Shown piece by piece: positions 37,905-45,970 of a DNA stretch of 64,000 nucleotides. Location of the stretch: the NCBI RefSeq assembly GCF_023923205.1, contig NZ_CP099490.1, forward strand, positions 682,001 through 746,000, given 5' to 3'. Position 1 is the stretch's first letter. Every line of letters starts with the position of its first letter. The notes beneath the pieces were generated by a model. That model did no database searches. It saw nothing but the letters and a program-made list of their open reading frames with translations, and was not told the origin of the DNA. The translations under genes and the position numbers were made by a program. Source of the stretch: Ornithinimicrobium cryptoxanthini (GTDB lineage Bacteria; Actinomycetota; Actinomycetes; Actinomycetales; Dermatophilaceae).

Positions 37905-39947
37905 CTAGTCCTGCAGCATCGCCGAGCCGAGCAGCGACTCCGGCACGCCAAGGCCCTCGACGAGCTCGAGCGCGATCGGCCGCAGCGACTGGCACAGCTG
38001 GTTGATCGCAGGGACGATCGCCTTGGCGCGGTTGGCGGACATCCTGTTGTGCTCCTGGAACCAGCCACGGTCGGCGGCCAGACTGCTCAGCGCATAGAGG
38101 TCGCACAGCCTGCCCAGCACCTCCGCGGTCCCCTCGTCCTCGCAGCGGTCGATGCCCGCGATGAAGGACTCGAGGATCACCCGGTCGGTGTGCGTGCGCG
38201 CGGCCATGAGCAGGTGGTCCTGGGTGGCGTTGAAGGCCTCGAACGCCTTGCTCTCGTCCTGCCCGGCCGTCCGCATCCGCTGCGCCAGGCTGTCCAGCAC
38301 GTGCCGTTCCCGCTCCTCGAACATCGCGATGTGCCAGCTGCGCTCGAGCACCGACTCGCTCTCGCTGCGCCCCTGGGCGGTCGCCATGATCCGCTCGACC
38401 ACCGGTCGCGCGGCGGCGCGCTCGATGACGGTGCCGCCGAAGGTCCGCACGGCAGCCTGGACCATGCCGAACATGTCAAGGTCGCCCCACATCTCCTTGT
38501 AGTTCGTGAGCAGCCCCTTGGCGACCAGCTGGAACAGCACCGTGTTGTCGCCCTCGAAGGTGGCGAACACGTCCGCGTCGCGACGCAGCTCCGTCAGTCC
38601 GTTCTCGGCCATGTAGCCAGCGCCGCCGCACGCCTCGCGCGCGGTCTGGATCGCGTCGTTGGCGAAGGCGGTGCTGACCGCCTTCATCCCGGCAGCCCGG
38701 GTCTCCAGCTCACGCTGCGCCCGCTGGTCGCGCTCGCCGGCAGGCTTGGACTGCACCGCCTCGAGGTCCTGGAGCAGCCCGTCCTGGGCGAACGCCAGGG
38801 CATAGGAGGTGGCGATGGCCGGCAGCAGCTTGCGCTGGTGTGCCAGGTAGTCGAGCAGCACGACCTCGTGGTCCCGGCCAGGCGCGGTGAACTGGGTCCG
38901 CTGCATCCCGTAGCGCGTGGCGATCGACAACGCCTTGCGGGCAGCCTGGGCGGCACCGCCAGCCACCGAGATCCGGCCGCGGACCAGGGTGCCCAGCATG
39001 GTGAAGAAGCGCCGGTTCTGGTTGTCGATGGGGGAGTGGTAGCTCCCGTCCTCGGCCACGCCGCCGTAGCGGCTCAGCAGCATCGTGCGGGGCACGCGCA
39101 CCTGCTCGAAGCGGAAGGTGCCGTTGTCGACGCCGTCCAGTCCGCCCTTGGCACCGTTGTCTCCGGTCGTCACGCCGGGGGCGGGGTTGCCCGAGGAGTC
39201 GCGCACCGGCACCAGGACGGCGTGGATGCCGTGGTCCGCACCGGCCACGCGCAGCTGCCCGAAGACGACCGCCATCCGCGCGTCCTCGGCGGCGTTGCCG
39301 ATGTAGGTCTTGGTCGAGGTCGGCGTGGGGGAGTGCACCACCAGCTCATCGGTGTCCGGCTCATAGGTGATCGTGGTCTCCAGCGACTGCACGTCGCTGC
39401 CGTGACCCACCTCGGTCATGGCGAAGGCACCGGGCAGCTCGAGGCTGATCACCCTGGGCGCGAACTCCTGCACCTGCTCGTCGGTGCCGAGGCTGACGAT
39501 CGCGCCACCGAACAGGCCAAAGTGGACGCCGACCTTGACGGTCAGCGACAGGTCGGTCAGGGCCAGCGACTCGAAGTCGGCCACGGCGGCCGCCACGTGT
39601 CCGTCACCGCCGACGGAAGTGGGGAAGCCCGCTCCACCGCGACCGCGGTCGACGAGCGCCTGGATCGCCCCGCGGGTCCAGTCGCGGGCCTCGGCAACCG
39701 ACATCGAGGGGTCGCGCAGGAACGTGCCGTCCGCGCTCAGCAGCTCACGCAGGTGCGCGCGCTGCTCGGCGTAGTGGCCGTCCACCGCCAGGCGGAGGGA
39801 GGCGCCGAGGGCCGTCAACCTCTCGGAACCGACACTGACCTGCTGGGTCCCGCCCGTGTCGGCCTGTTCGTGCGTGTTCATCTCAGTCTGTTCGTGCGTG
39901 CTCATCTGGGTGACCTCACGGTGCGAATCGCTGGTGCGGGTGCTCAT
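37905..39947 (-). CDS. Acyl-CoA oxidase/dehydrogenase-family flavoenzyme
   Basis: FAD enzyme of 680 residues, closer in layout to acyl-CoA oxidases than to short dehydrogenases. Visible motifs are MTEVGHGSDVQSLET, ACGGAGYMAENG and FEGDNTVLFQLVAKGLLTNY. It would form 2-enoyl-CoA. The N-terminus carries a duplicated Met-(Ser/Asn)-Thr-His-Glu-Gln motif, giving three possible ATG starts (39947, 39905, 39881). It follows tetR by four bases and is probably controlled by it, opposite the fadI-fabG4-htdX operon. Confidence 0.87.
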   Translation of the reverse strand: MSTRTSDSHREVTQMSTHEQTEMNTHEQADTGGTQQVSVGSERLTALGASLRLAVDGHYAEQRAHLRELLSADGTFLRDPSMSVAEARDWTRGAIQALVDRGRGGAGFPTSVGGDGHVAAAVADFESLALTDLSLTVKVGVHFGLFGGAIVSLGTDEQVQEFAPRVISLELPGAFAMTEVGHGSDVQSLETTITYEPDTDELVVHSPTPTSTKTYIGNAAEDARMAVVFGQLRVAGADHGIHAVLVPVRDSSGNPAPGVTTGDNGAKGGLDGVDNGTFRFEQVRVPRTMLLSRYGGVAEDGSYHSPIDNQNRRFFTMLGTLVRGRISVAGGAAQAARKALSIATRYGMQRTQFTAPGRDHEVVLLDYLAHQRKLLPAIATSYALAFAQDGLLQDLEAVQSKPAGERDQRAQRELETRAAGMKAVSTAFANDAIQTAREACGGAGYMAENGLTELRRDADVFATFEGDNTVLFQLVAKGLLTNYKEMWGDLDMFGMVQAAVRTFGGTVIERAAARPVVERIMATAQGRSESESVLERSWHIAMFEERERHVLDSLAQRMRTAGQDESKAFEAFNATQDHLLMAARTHTDRVILESFIAGIDRCEDEGTAEVLGRLCDLYALSSLAADRGWFQEHNRMSANRAKAIVPAINQLCQSLRPIALELVEGLGVPESLLGSAMLQD

Positions 39948-39951
39948 CTCT

Positions 39952-40614
39952 TCAGTCCTCGTCGTTGTTACGGGTGGGGGTGTATGCCGTGCCGCCCATG
40001 CCGGTGAAGGCGGGGGCGAACAGGGTGGTCACGTCGGCGACGACAGCACTCCGGGGGCGCGGCCGGTCGCTGGTGAGCCAGTGGTCGGCGGCGGCACGCA
40101 CGAAGCCGACGAGGCCATGGCCCCACGTCTCCGCACTCGACGCGTCCTGACCGTGCCGGATCAGGTAGGACTCCATAGCCTGAGTGACCTGGATGCCGAT
40201 CCGGTCGGTGATGCGGGCCACGGGGTCGCTGTCGACCGTGCCGTCGACGAGGGGGCGGGTGACCACGAAGCGATAGATCTCAGGGTCCTTCTCGACCAGG
40301 ACCAGGTAGGCGTCCACCATTGCGGCGACCAGGGCCGTCGCATCGTCGGGGTCCGCGCCGACCAGGGCTGCGCCGAGGCTGTCCAGGATCCGTTGGTCCA
40401 CGGACTCGACGACCGCGGCATACAGCCCGGTGCGGTCCCCGAAGTGCCGATAGACGACGGTCTTGCTGGTGCCGGCCTCGGCCGAGATGTCCTCCATCCC
40501 GACACTCGGTCCGTGCGCTCGGATGGCGCGCAGCGCGGCCTCCACCAGCTCGCGGCGCCGTTGGGCACGATGCTGCACCCAACGCCTGTCGCGTCCATCG
40601 CCATGTGCGGTCAT
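39952..40614 (-). CDS. TetR-family regulator of the fatty-acid locus
   Basis: Regulator of 220 residues. The N-terminal helix-turn-helix is clear (AALRAIRAHGPSVGMEDISA, then GTSKTVVYRHFGDRTGLYAA). The C-terminal half is a ligand-binding helical domain. The ATG at 40614 lies inside a 47-bp palindrome and six bases after a minus-strand -10 box TACTGT, so the mRNA is probably leaderless and autoregulated. Confidence 0.92.
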   Translation of the reverse strand: MTAHGDGRDRRWVQHRAQRRRELVEAALRAIRAHGPSVGMEDISAEAGTSKTVVYRHFGDRTGLYAAVVESVDQRILDSLGAALVGADPDDATALVAAMVDAYLVLVEKDPEIYRFVVTRPLVDGTVDSDPVARITDRIGIQVTQAMESYLIRHGQDASSAETWGHGLVGFVRAAADHWLTSDRPRPRSAVVADVTTLFAPAFTGMGGTAYTPTRNNDED

Positions 40615-40659
40615 ACCGACACAGTACCTAGTACGAGCCGTACCTGCTACTGTCGGTAT
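40613..40659. promoter_or_regulatory. Large palindromic operator overlapping the tetR start
   Basis: Imperfect palindrome centred near 40637. The inner arms CAGTA...GTACG and CGTAC...TACTG pair, and the outer arms ATACCGACA and TGTCGGTAT extend it to 47 bp, one side having two extra bases. It spans the tetR start codon, so TetR binding would block both tetR and the divergent fadI promoter. Confidence 0.75.
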
Positions 40660-40662
40660 CGG

Positions 40663-40693
40663 ATAGTTACCCAGACCATAGTTAACCCAGACC
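40663..40693 (+). repeat. Tandem 15/16-bp repeat in the fadI leader
   Basis: ATAGTTACCCAGACC (40663-40677) is followed at once by ATAGTTAACCCAGACC (40678-40693). Either copy could serve as -10 region or activator site for fadI. Confidence 0.6.
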
Positions 40694-40714
40694 CTCGCAC
40701 CGCAGGAGCTCCTG

Positions 40715-41998
40715 ATGGCCCCAGTCCGCAACGCTGTCATCGTCGGTGGCAACAGAATCCCGTTCGGCAAGTCCGGCGGCGCCTATGCCTCCGTGTCCAA
40801 CCAGGACATGCTCACCGCCGCCCTCGACGGGCTGGTCGCCCGCTTCGGGCTGGCCGGCGAGCGGGTCGGGGAGGTCGCCGCCGGCGCCGTGCTCAAGCAC
40901 AGCCGCGACTTCAACCTCACCCGCGAGACGGTCCTGGGCTCCGCGCTCGACCCGACCACCCCGGCATACGACCTCCAGCAGGCCTGCGGGACCGGCCTGG
41001 AGACTGTGATCCAGGTCGCCAACAAGATCGCCCTCGGTCAGCTCGACAACGCGATCGCCGGAGGTGTCGACAGTGCGAGCGACGCGCCGATCGCGGTCGG
41101 TGAGGGGCTGCGTCGGGCGCTGCTGAAGGCCAACCACGCGAAGTCTGCAGTGGCGCGCGCCAAGGCCTTTGCCTCGATCCGTCCGGCTGACCTCGCCCCG
41201 GAGACCCCGCGCAACAGCGAGCCCCGCACCGGGCTATCCATGGGCGAGCACCAGGCCCGCACGACCAAGGAGTGGGGCATCACCCGCGAGGCGCAGGACG
41301 AGCTGGCCGCCGCCAGCCACCACAACCTGGCGCGCGCGTGGGACGAGGGCTTCTTCGACGACCTGGTGACCCCGTTCCGCAGGCAGACCCGGGACCAGGG
41401 TCTGCGCCCCGACACCTCGGTCGAGAAGCTGGCCAAGCTGTCGCCGGTCTTCGGCAAGGGTGAGGGTGCCACGATGACGGCCGGCAACTCGACGCCGCTG
41501 TCCGACGGTGCCGCGCTCGTGTTCGTCGCCGAGGAGGAGTGGGCTCGCAGCCGCAACCTGCCGGTGCTGGCCCGCTTCGTCGACGCTGAGGTCGCGGCCG
41601 TGGACTACGTCGACGGCGGTGAGGGTCTGCTGATGGCGCCGGCGTATGCCGTGCCCCACCTGCTCGCCCGTCAGGGCTTGACCCTGCAGGACTTTGACCT
41701 CTATGAGCTCCACGAGGCGTTCGCCTCGACGGTGCTCAGCACGCTCGCAGCGTGGGAGTCGCCGGAGTTTGCCACCGAGCGGCTCGGGCTCGAGGCCCCC
41801 CTCGGCTCCATCGACCGCAGCCGGCTGAACGTCAACGGGTCCTCCCTCGCGGCCGGGCACCCGTTCGCCGCGACCGGTGGACGCATCGTCGCGTCGCTGG
41901 CAAAGATGTTGTCCGAGAAGGGGTCTGGCTCGCGGGGGCTGATCTCGATCTGTGCTGCCGGCGGCCAGGGCGTCGTCGCGATCCTGGAGGCTGTGTGA
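40715..41998 (+). CDS. fadI: Acetyl-CoA C-acyltransferase (thiolase, FadI/FadA2-like)
   Basis: Thiolase of 427 residues that cleaves or forms 3-ketoacyl-CoA. The nucleophile Cys is in QQACGTGLE (near residue 91), His in NVNGSSLAAGHPFAATGGR and the second Cys in ICAAGGQG near the end. An AGGAG site is six bases before the ATG. First gene of fadI-fabG4-htdX, a block that resembles mycobacterial fadA2-fabG4-htdX. Confidence 0.93.
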   Translation: MAPVRNAVIVGGNRIPFGKSGGAYASVSNQDMLTAALDGLVARFGLAGERVGEVAAGAVLKHSRDFNLTRETVLGSALDPTTPAYDLQQACGTGLETVIQVANKIALGQLDNAIAGGVDSASDAPIAVGEGLRRALLKANHAKSAVARAKAFASIRPADLAPETPRNSEPRTGLSMGEHQARTTKEWGITREAQDELAAASHHNLARAWDEGFFDDLVTPFRRQTRDQGLRPDTSVEKLAKLSPVFGKGEGATMTAGNSTPLSDGAALVFVAEEEWARSRNLPVLARFVDAEVAAVDYVDGGEGLLMAPAYAVPHLLARQGLTLQDFDLYELHEAFASTVLSTLAAWESPEFATERLGLEAPLGSIDRSRLNVNGSSLAAGHPFAATGGRIVASLAKMLSEKGSGSRGLISICAAGGQGVVAILEAV

Positions 41999-43407
41999 TG
42001 ACGAAGGTGCTCAACGTGCTGACCGGCAACCCGGTGACCAAGGCCATGGGCAAGCAGCTGGGCCTGCCCCAGCCCGTGGAGCTGCGTCGGGGTCGCACGC
42101 TGCCGACCGGCGACGTGGCGCTCGCGGTGCTCGACGGGTCCGGCACCGCCTCCGCCGCGACGCGTGAGGCACTCAAGGAGCTCAAGGTCGCCACCGCGAC
42201 CGCAGTCCGCGACGACCCCGCGGCGCGCACCACGGACGATGAGGGACGCGCCGTTCCCCCGGCCTACGAGGCTCGGATCGGCGCGATCGTCGTCGACGCG
42301 ACGGCTCTGGCGGCGGTGACCGAGCTGGAGGGCGTGCGCGCTGTCCTGCGCCCCGCGCTGAAGGCGATGAGTGCCTCCGGTCGCGTCATCGTGGTGGGCA
42401 CCGCCCCCGAGCTGACCGCGACACCCGAGGCGGCGGCGACCCAGCAGGCGCTCGAGGGCATCATGCGCAGCGTCGGCAAGGAGCTGCGCAAGGGCGCGAC
42501 GGCCAACCTGGTCTGGGTCTCCGGTGAGACGACCGGGTCAGGGCTGGCCTCCACGATCTCCTTCCTGCTCGACGGCCGCTCGGCCTATGTCTCCGGTCAG
42601 CCGTGGCGGGTGCTGGGTGCCGAGCCCGGCCAGGTCCCGACCGACCGTGCGAGGCCATATGCCGGCAGCATCGTGGTCGTCACCGGTGCCGCCCGCGGGA
42701 TCGGCGCAGGCATCGCCGAGGTGTTTGCCCGGGACGGGGCCCAGCTCGTGGTCGTCGACATGCCGGCCTCCGGCGAGGCACTCACCCAGGTGGCCAACCG
42801 CTTCGGCGGGACCGCGCTGCAGCTGGACATCACCTCCCCGGACGCCGGTCAGAAGATCGCGGCCCATGTCGTCGCGCGCCACGGCAAGGACGCCCGGATC
42901 CACGCCATCGTGCACAACGCGGGCATCACCCGCGACAAGCTGCTCGTCAACACCGACGAGGACCGCTGGGGCAGCGTCATCGACGTCAACCTCGCCGCCG
43001 AGCTGCGGATCAACGAGGTGCTGCTGGACCAGGAGGTCGACGGCGGTCTGGCGCAGGGCGGCCGCATCATCGGCGTGGCCTCGACGTCGGGCGTCGCGGG
43101 CAACCGTGGGCAGAGCAACTACGCCGCCAGCAAGGCTGGTGTGATCGGTCTGGTCCGAGCCCAGGCTCCGCTGCTGGCTGATCGCGGCATCACTGCCAAC
43201 GCGGTGGCTCCGGGGTTCATCGAGACCGAGATGACCGACCGCATCCCGTTTGCGACGCGTGAGTTCGGTCGCCGCTTCAACAGTCTGAGCCAGGGCGGCA
43301 AACCGGTCGACGTCGCCGAGACGATCGCCTATCTCGCGGCGCCGGACAGCGGCGCGGTCACCGGTCAGGTGATCCGCGTCTGCGGCCAGTCCCAGATCGG
43401 GGCCTGA
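41998..43407 (+). CDS. fabG4: 3-oxoacyl-CoA/ACP reductase, high-molecular-weight type (FabG4)
   Basis: Short-chain dehydrogenase of 469 residues with an N-terminal flavodoxin-like non-catalytic domain (1 to about 215) and a C-terminal Rossmann domain. The cofactor motif TGAARGIG is near residue 225, and the catalytic Ser/Tyr/Lys lie in STSGVAGNRGQSNYAASKAG. Mycobacterial FabG4 is NADH-dependent and reduces 3-ketoacyl-CoA to the R-alcohol. TGATG overlap with fadI. Confidence 0.92.
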   Translation: MTKVLNVLTGNPVTKAMGKQLGLPQPVELRRGRTLPTGDVALAVLDGSGTASAATREALKELKVATATAVRDDPAARTTDDEGRAVPPAYEARIGAIVVDATALAAVTELEGVRAVLRPALKAMSASGRVIVVGTAPELTATPEAAATQQALEGIMRSVGKELRKGATANLVWVSGETTGSGLASTISFLLDGRSAYVSGQPWRVLGAEPGQVPTDRARPYAGSIVVVTGAARGIGAGIAEVFARDGAQLVVVDMPASGEALTQVANRFGGTALQLDITSPDAGQKIAAHVVARHGKDARIHAIVHNAGITRDKLLVNTDEDRWGSVIDVNLAAELRINEVLLDQEVDGGLAQGGRIIGVASTSGVAGNRGQSNYAASKAGVIGLVRAQAPLLADRGITANAVAPGFIETEMTDRIPFATREFGRRFNSLSQGGKPVDVAETIAYLAAPDSGAVTGQVIRVCGQSQIGA

Positions 43408-43409
43408 GC

Positions 43410-44372
43410 ATGGCGCAGGACCAGCTGGACGTCGACGTCGAGCTGCTCGACGGCCTGCCGAGCGTCGGTGTCGGGATCGCCCGGGCACTGGTGCCGGCCA
43501 AGCGCGGCGGGCCCAACGGCCACCTGCCGGAGCGCCGGGTGATGGTCGCCGCACTGGAGCAGGACGCGGAGCGCTTCGCGGCATACTCCCGCGTCTGTGG
43601 GTTCACGGTGCGCGACCACGTGCCGGCCACCTGGCTGCACGTGCTCACCTTCCCGCTGCAGGTGCACCTGATGGCGGCCCAGGACTTCCCGCTGGGGCTG
43701 GCCGGGCTGGTGCATGTCGCCAACTCGATGACGCTGCACCGACCGGTCGGCATCGACGAGGAGGTGACGCTGTCCAGCAGCGCCGCCGACCTGCGGGGCC
43801 ACCGTTCCGGCACGCAGGTCGACCTGCTCGGCGAGGCTCGCGTCGGGGACGAGGTCGTTTGGACCGGGCGCAGCACCTATCTCGCCCGGGGCAAGCGCCC
43901 CTCCGGCAGCCCGGAGCCCACGTCCGACGAAGCGGTCGGCGGCCAGCAGAACCACTCTCAAAATGCGCGGGAGACCGACGAAACCCCTACGAAAATGGGT
44001 GTGGATCCGACCGCGCTGTGGCGGCTGCCGGCCGGGCTGGGGCGCGACTATGCCGCGGTCTCCGGCGACGTCAACCCGATCCATCTGAGCTCCCTCACGG
44101 CCAAGGCGTTCGGCTTCCCCCGGGCCATCGCGCACGGCATGTGGACGCATGCACGCGCCCTGGCGGCGCTGGAGGGTCGGCTGCCACCGGCCTACGAGGT
44201 CGAGGTTGACTTCCGCAAGCCGGTCCTGCTGCCGTCGACCGTCGGGTTCGCGTCCTCGCACGCTGAGGGTCAGACGGACTTCCAGGTCGCTTCCAAGGAC
44301 GGCTCGCGGGTGCACCTGACCGGTTCGCTCAGGCCCCTGCGCGCCTCGGGAACGCAGCACCACAGCACCTGA
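43410..44372 (+). CDS. htdX: Double-hotdog (R)-3-hydroxyacyl thioester dehydratase (HtdX-like)
   Basis: MaoC-family protein of 320 residues. The first hotdog (about 1-165) lacks the catalytic motif. The second (about 195-315) has the hydratase-2 motif DYAAVSGDVNPIHLSS with FGFPRAIAHGMW. The linker (about residues 170-200) is Gln/Asn/Thr-rich, lower in GC, and is encoded by a diverged copy of the 32-bp-period repeat seen at 35011. Starts two bases after fabG4. R-specific hydration fits the R-alcohol made by FabG4. Confidence 0.9.
   Translation: MAQDQLDVDVELLDGLPSVGVGIARALVPAKRGGPNGHLPERRVMVAALEQDAERFAAYSRVCGFTVRDHVPATWLHVLTFPLQVHLMAAQDFPLGLAGLVHVANSMTLHRPVGIDEEVTLSSSAADLRGHRSGTQVDLLGEARVGDEVVWTGRSTYLARGKRPSGSPEPTSDEAVGGQQNHSQNARETDETPTKMGVDPTALWRLPAGLGRDYAAVSGDVNPIHLSSLTAKAFGFPRAIAHGMWTHARALAALEGRLPPAYEVEVDFRKPVLLPSTVGFASSHAEGQTDFQVASKDGSRVHLTGSLRPLRASGTQHHST
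43940..43996 (-). repeat. Diverged two-unit repeat inside the htdX linker
   Basis: On the minus strand a T-tract is followed by GTAGGGGTTTCGTCGGTC, then 32 bases on by a weaker second unit. The core differs from the repeats at 35011 and 35043 at about three positions. It is in frame within htdX and makes a flexible linker. Confidence 0.6.
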
Positions 44373-44428
44373 TCGACCCGCAGCAGCCGTCACGGACCCT
44401 CGATTTCGTCCGCGCCGGGTCGGCCGTG

Positions 44429-44434
44429 TAAAGT
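44429..44434 (+). promoter_or_regulatory. -10 box for the tRNA-Thr/tRNA-Met transcript
   Basis: TAAAGT about 47 bases before tRNA-Thr, with a weak TTCGTC 18 bases upstream as a possible -35. Confidence 0.4.
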
Positions 44435-44480
44435 CTGCGGAGCGCTGTGCGCCCAGGGTGCGTCCCGGGCGGCGGAGCAA

Positions 44481-44553
44481 GCCCCCCTAGCTCAGTCGGT
44501 AGAGCGTCTCCATGGTAAGGAGAAGGTCAACGGTTCGATTCCGTTGGGGGGCT
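44481..44553 (+). tRNA. tRNA-Thr (GGT)
   Basis: Acceptor GCCCCCC pairs with GGGGGGC (44546-44552). Anticodon loop ATGGTAA gives anticodon GGT. D-arm CTCAGTCGGTAGAG and T-arm ACGGTTCGATTCCGT are normal. CCA is not encoded. Confidence 0.96.
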
Positions 44554-44595
44554 CAGGGAAGCCACCTGGCCGTCGAGGCCGATGGCACCGCCCAA

Positions 44596-44669
44596 GGCGG
44601 GATAGCTCAGCTGGTTAGAGCGCACGACTCATAATCGTGAGGTCGCGGGATCGAGCCCCGCTCCCGCTA
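44596..44669 (+). tRNA. tRNA-Met (CAT), elongator type
   Basis: Acceptor GGCGGGA pairs with TCCCGCT through one G-U pair. Anticodon loop CTCATAA gives CAT. The position between tRNA-Thr and rpmG matches metT of other actinobacteria, supporting elongator tRNA-Met over tRNA-Ile2. The T-loop reads ATCGAGC instead of the usual TTC start. CCA is not encoded. Confidence 0.92.
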
Positions 44670-44703
44670 CTCGCGCGAATTCGGTCCACAGCCGATGATC
44701 GCG

Positions 44704-44792
44704 TATCCTTGAGTGCTGCTGTCCGCCTGCGTCTACGCGCGGCGGACCTTAAGTTCGCACCACACATCATCGTTTCGAGAGCAGGTTGCCCC
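44704..44792 (+). promoter_or_regulatory. rpmG promoter and structured leader
   Basis: -10 box TATCCT at 44704-44709. The leader of about 75 bases holds an imperfect hairpin (GTCCGCC...GGCGGAC, about 44730-44756), then a GAGAGCAGG site before the GTG of rpmG. Confidence 0.45.
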
Positions 44793-44963
44793 GTGGCTAC
44801 TAAGAGCGCCGACGTCCGCCCGAAGATCACTCTGGCGTGCACGGAGTGCAAGGAGCGCAACTACATCACCAAGAAGAACCGGCGCAACAACCCTGACCGG
44901 GTCGAGCTGGCGAAGTTCTGCCCGCGCTGCGGCAAGCACACCGCGCACCGCGAGACCCGCTGA
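44793..44963 (+). CDS. rpmG: 50S ribosomal protein L33
   Basis: Ribosomal protein of 56 residues. The zinc-binding pairs CTEC (residues 16-19) and CPRC make it the C+ form. GTG start. Followed by a strong terminator, so it is separate from hadA. Confidence 0.97.
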   Translation: MATKSADVRPKITLACTECKERNYITKKNRRNNPDRVELAKFCPRCGKHTAHRETR

Positions 44964-44991
44964 CGCACTCCCGCTGACCCCGGTCAGCAGC

Positions 44992-45026
44992 CGAAGGCCG
45001 TCGCCCCACTGGGGCGGCGGCCTTCG
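44992..45026 (+). terminator. Terminator of rpmG
   Basis: Sixteen-base stem with one G-T pair, arms 44992-45007 and 45011-45026, 3-base loop. Confidence 0.85.
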
Positions 45027-45113
45027 TCGTGCCCGAGGAGTATGCCGGGGTGCTGATCTGCGCAGGGCACTCGCGCACATCCCGCTGGAGAGGCGGCAGA
45101 TAGTCTGGTCGGC

Positions 45114-45560
45114 ATGTCTGTCAACCCCGACTACGCCGGCCGGGAGTATCCGCCGGCCGGCCCCTTCCCCGTCACCCGCGAGGAGATCGCCGCCTTTGCC
45201 GAGGCGATCGGCTCGACGAGCCCGGCACACCGCGACCCGGTCGCGGCCCAGGCGCTCGGTCACGCCGACGTGGTGGCGCCGCCAACCTTCGCGGTGCGGC
45301 TGGCCCAGCAGTGCGAGGCCCAGGTGGTCCAGGACCCGGAGGCCGGCATCGACTTCTCCCGGGTGGTGCACGGCGAGGAGTCCTTCACCCACCACCGACC
45401 GATCATCGCCGGCGATGTGCTGACCGGGGTCCTGCACATCGACCGCATCCGGGAGGCGGGCGGTCACGGCATGGTCAGCACCCGCGTGGAGCTGACCGAT
45501 GCCGACCAGGCGCCGGTGACCACGGTGAAGTCCACCATCGTCGTGAGGGGACAGGGCTGA
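45114..45560 (+). CDS. hadA: MaoC-like N-terminal hotdog protein (HadA-like)
   Basis: Protein of 148 residues with the FAS1-type dehydratase half lacking the catalytic His/Asp. It begins with a Tyr/Pro-rich stretch (DYAGREYPPAGPFPVTREE). In mycobacteria HadA pairs with HadB to dehydrate 3-hydroxyacyl-ACP in FAS-II. This lineage probably makes no mycolic acid, so the pair likely serves other fatty acyl substrates. TAGTCT at 45101-45106 is seven bases before the ATG with no ribosome-binding site, so it is probably leaderless. Confidence 0.88.
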   Translation: MSVNPDYAGREYPPAGPFPVTREEIAAFAEAIGSTSPAHRDPVAAQALGHADVVAPPTFAVRLAQQCEAQVVQDPEAGIDFSRVVHGEESFTHHRPIIAGDVLTGVLHIDRIREAGGHGMVSTRVELTDADQAPVTTVKSTIVVRGQG

Positions 45561-45970
45561 TGACCGAGCTGACCACCGATCCGGGCGCCCTGACCCGCAT
45601 CGTGACCGTCGACCGCGCCCGCCTCGTCGACTATGCCAACGCCTCCGGCGACCAGAACCCGATCCACCAGGACGAGGAGTTCGCCAGGTCGGTCGGGCTG
45701 CAGGACGTCATCGCGCACGGCATGTGGACCATGGGCGCGGCGCTCGACGTGGTCACCGCCTATGTGGGTGGCGACCCCGGCCGCATCCTGTCGTGCGCGA
45801 CGAGGTTCACCGGCATGGTTGTCGTGCCGGCGGGCCAGACCGTCGAGGTGCTCGTCGAGGGCGTGGTCACCAGGAGTGACGAGGAGGCCGGCACCCAGAC
45901 CCTGGAGCTCACCGCCACCTGCGCCGGGGAGAAGGTCCTGGGTCGCTGCCAGGCGCTCGTGCGCGCATGA
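45560..45970 (+). CDS. hadB: MaoC-like dehydratase, catalytic subunit (HadB-like)
   Basis: Single-hotdog protein of 136 residues with the hydratase-2 motif DYANASGDQNPIHQDEEF, followed by VGLQDVIAHGMW. TGATG overlap with hadA; ATGA overlap with murB. Order rpmG-hadA-hadB matches mycobacteria. Confidence 0.92.
   Translation: MTELTTDPGALTRIVTVDRARLVDYANASGDQNPIHQDEEFARSVGLQDVIAHGMWTMGAALDVVTAYVGGDPGRILSCATRFTGMVVVPAGQTVEVLVEGVVTRSDEEAGTQTLELTATCAGEKVLGRCQALVRA

Noticed and set aside
44596..44669. Initiator tRNA-fMet or tRNA-Ile2
   Set aside because: The G1-U72 pairing and absence of a C1-A72 mismatch argue against initiator; position before rpmG matches elongator tRNA-Met. tRNA-Ile2 cannot be fully excluded.
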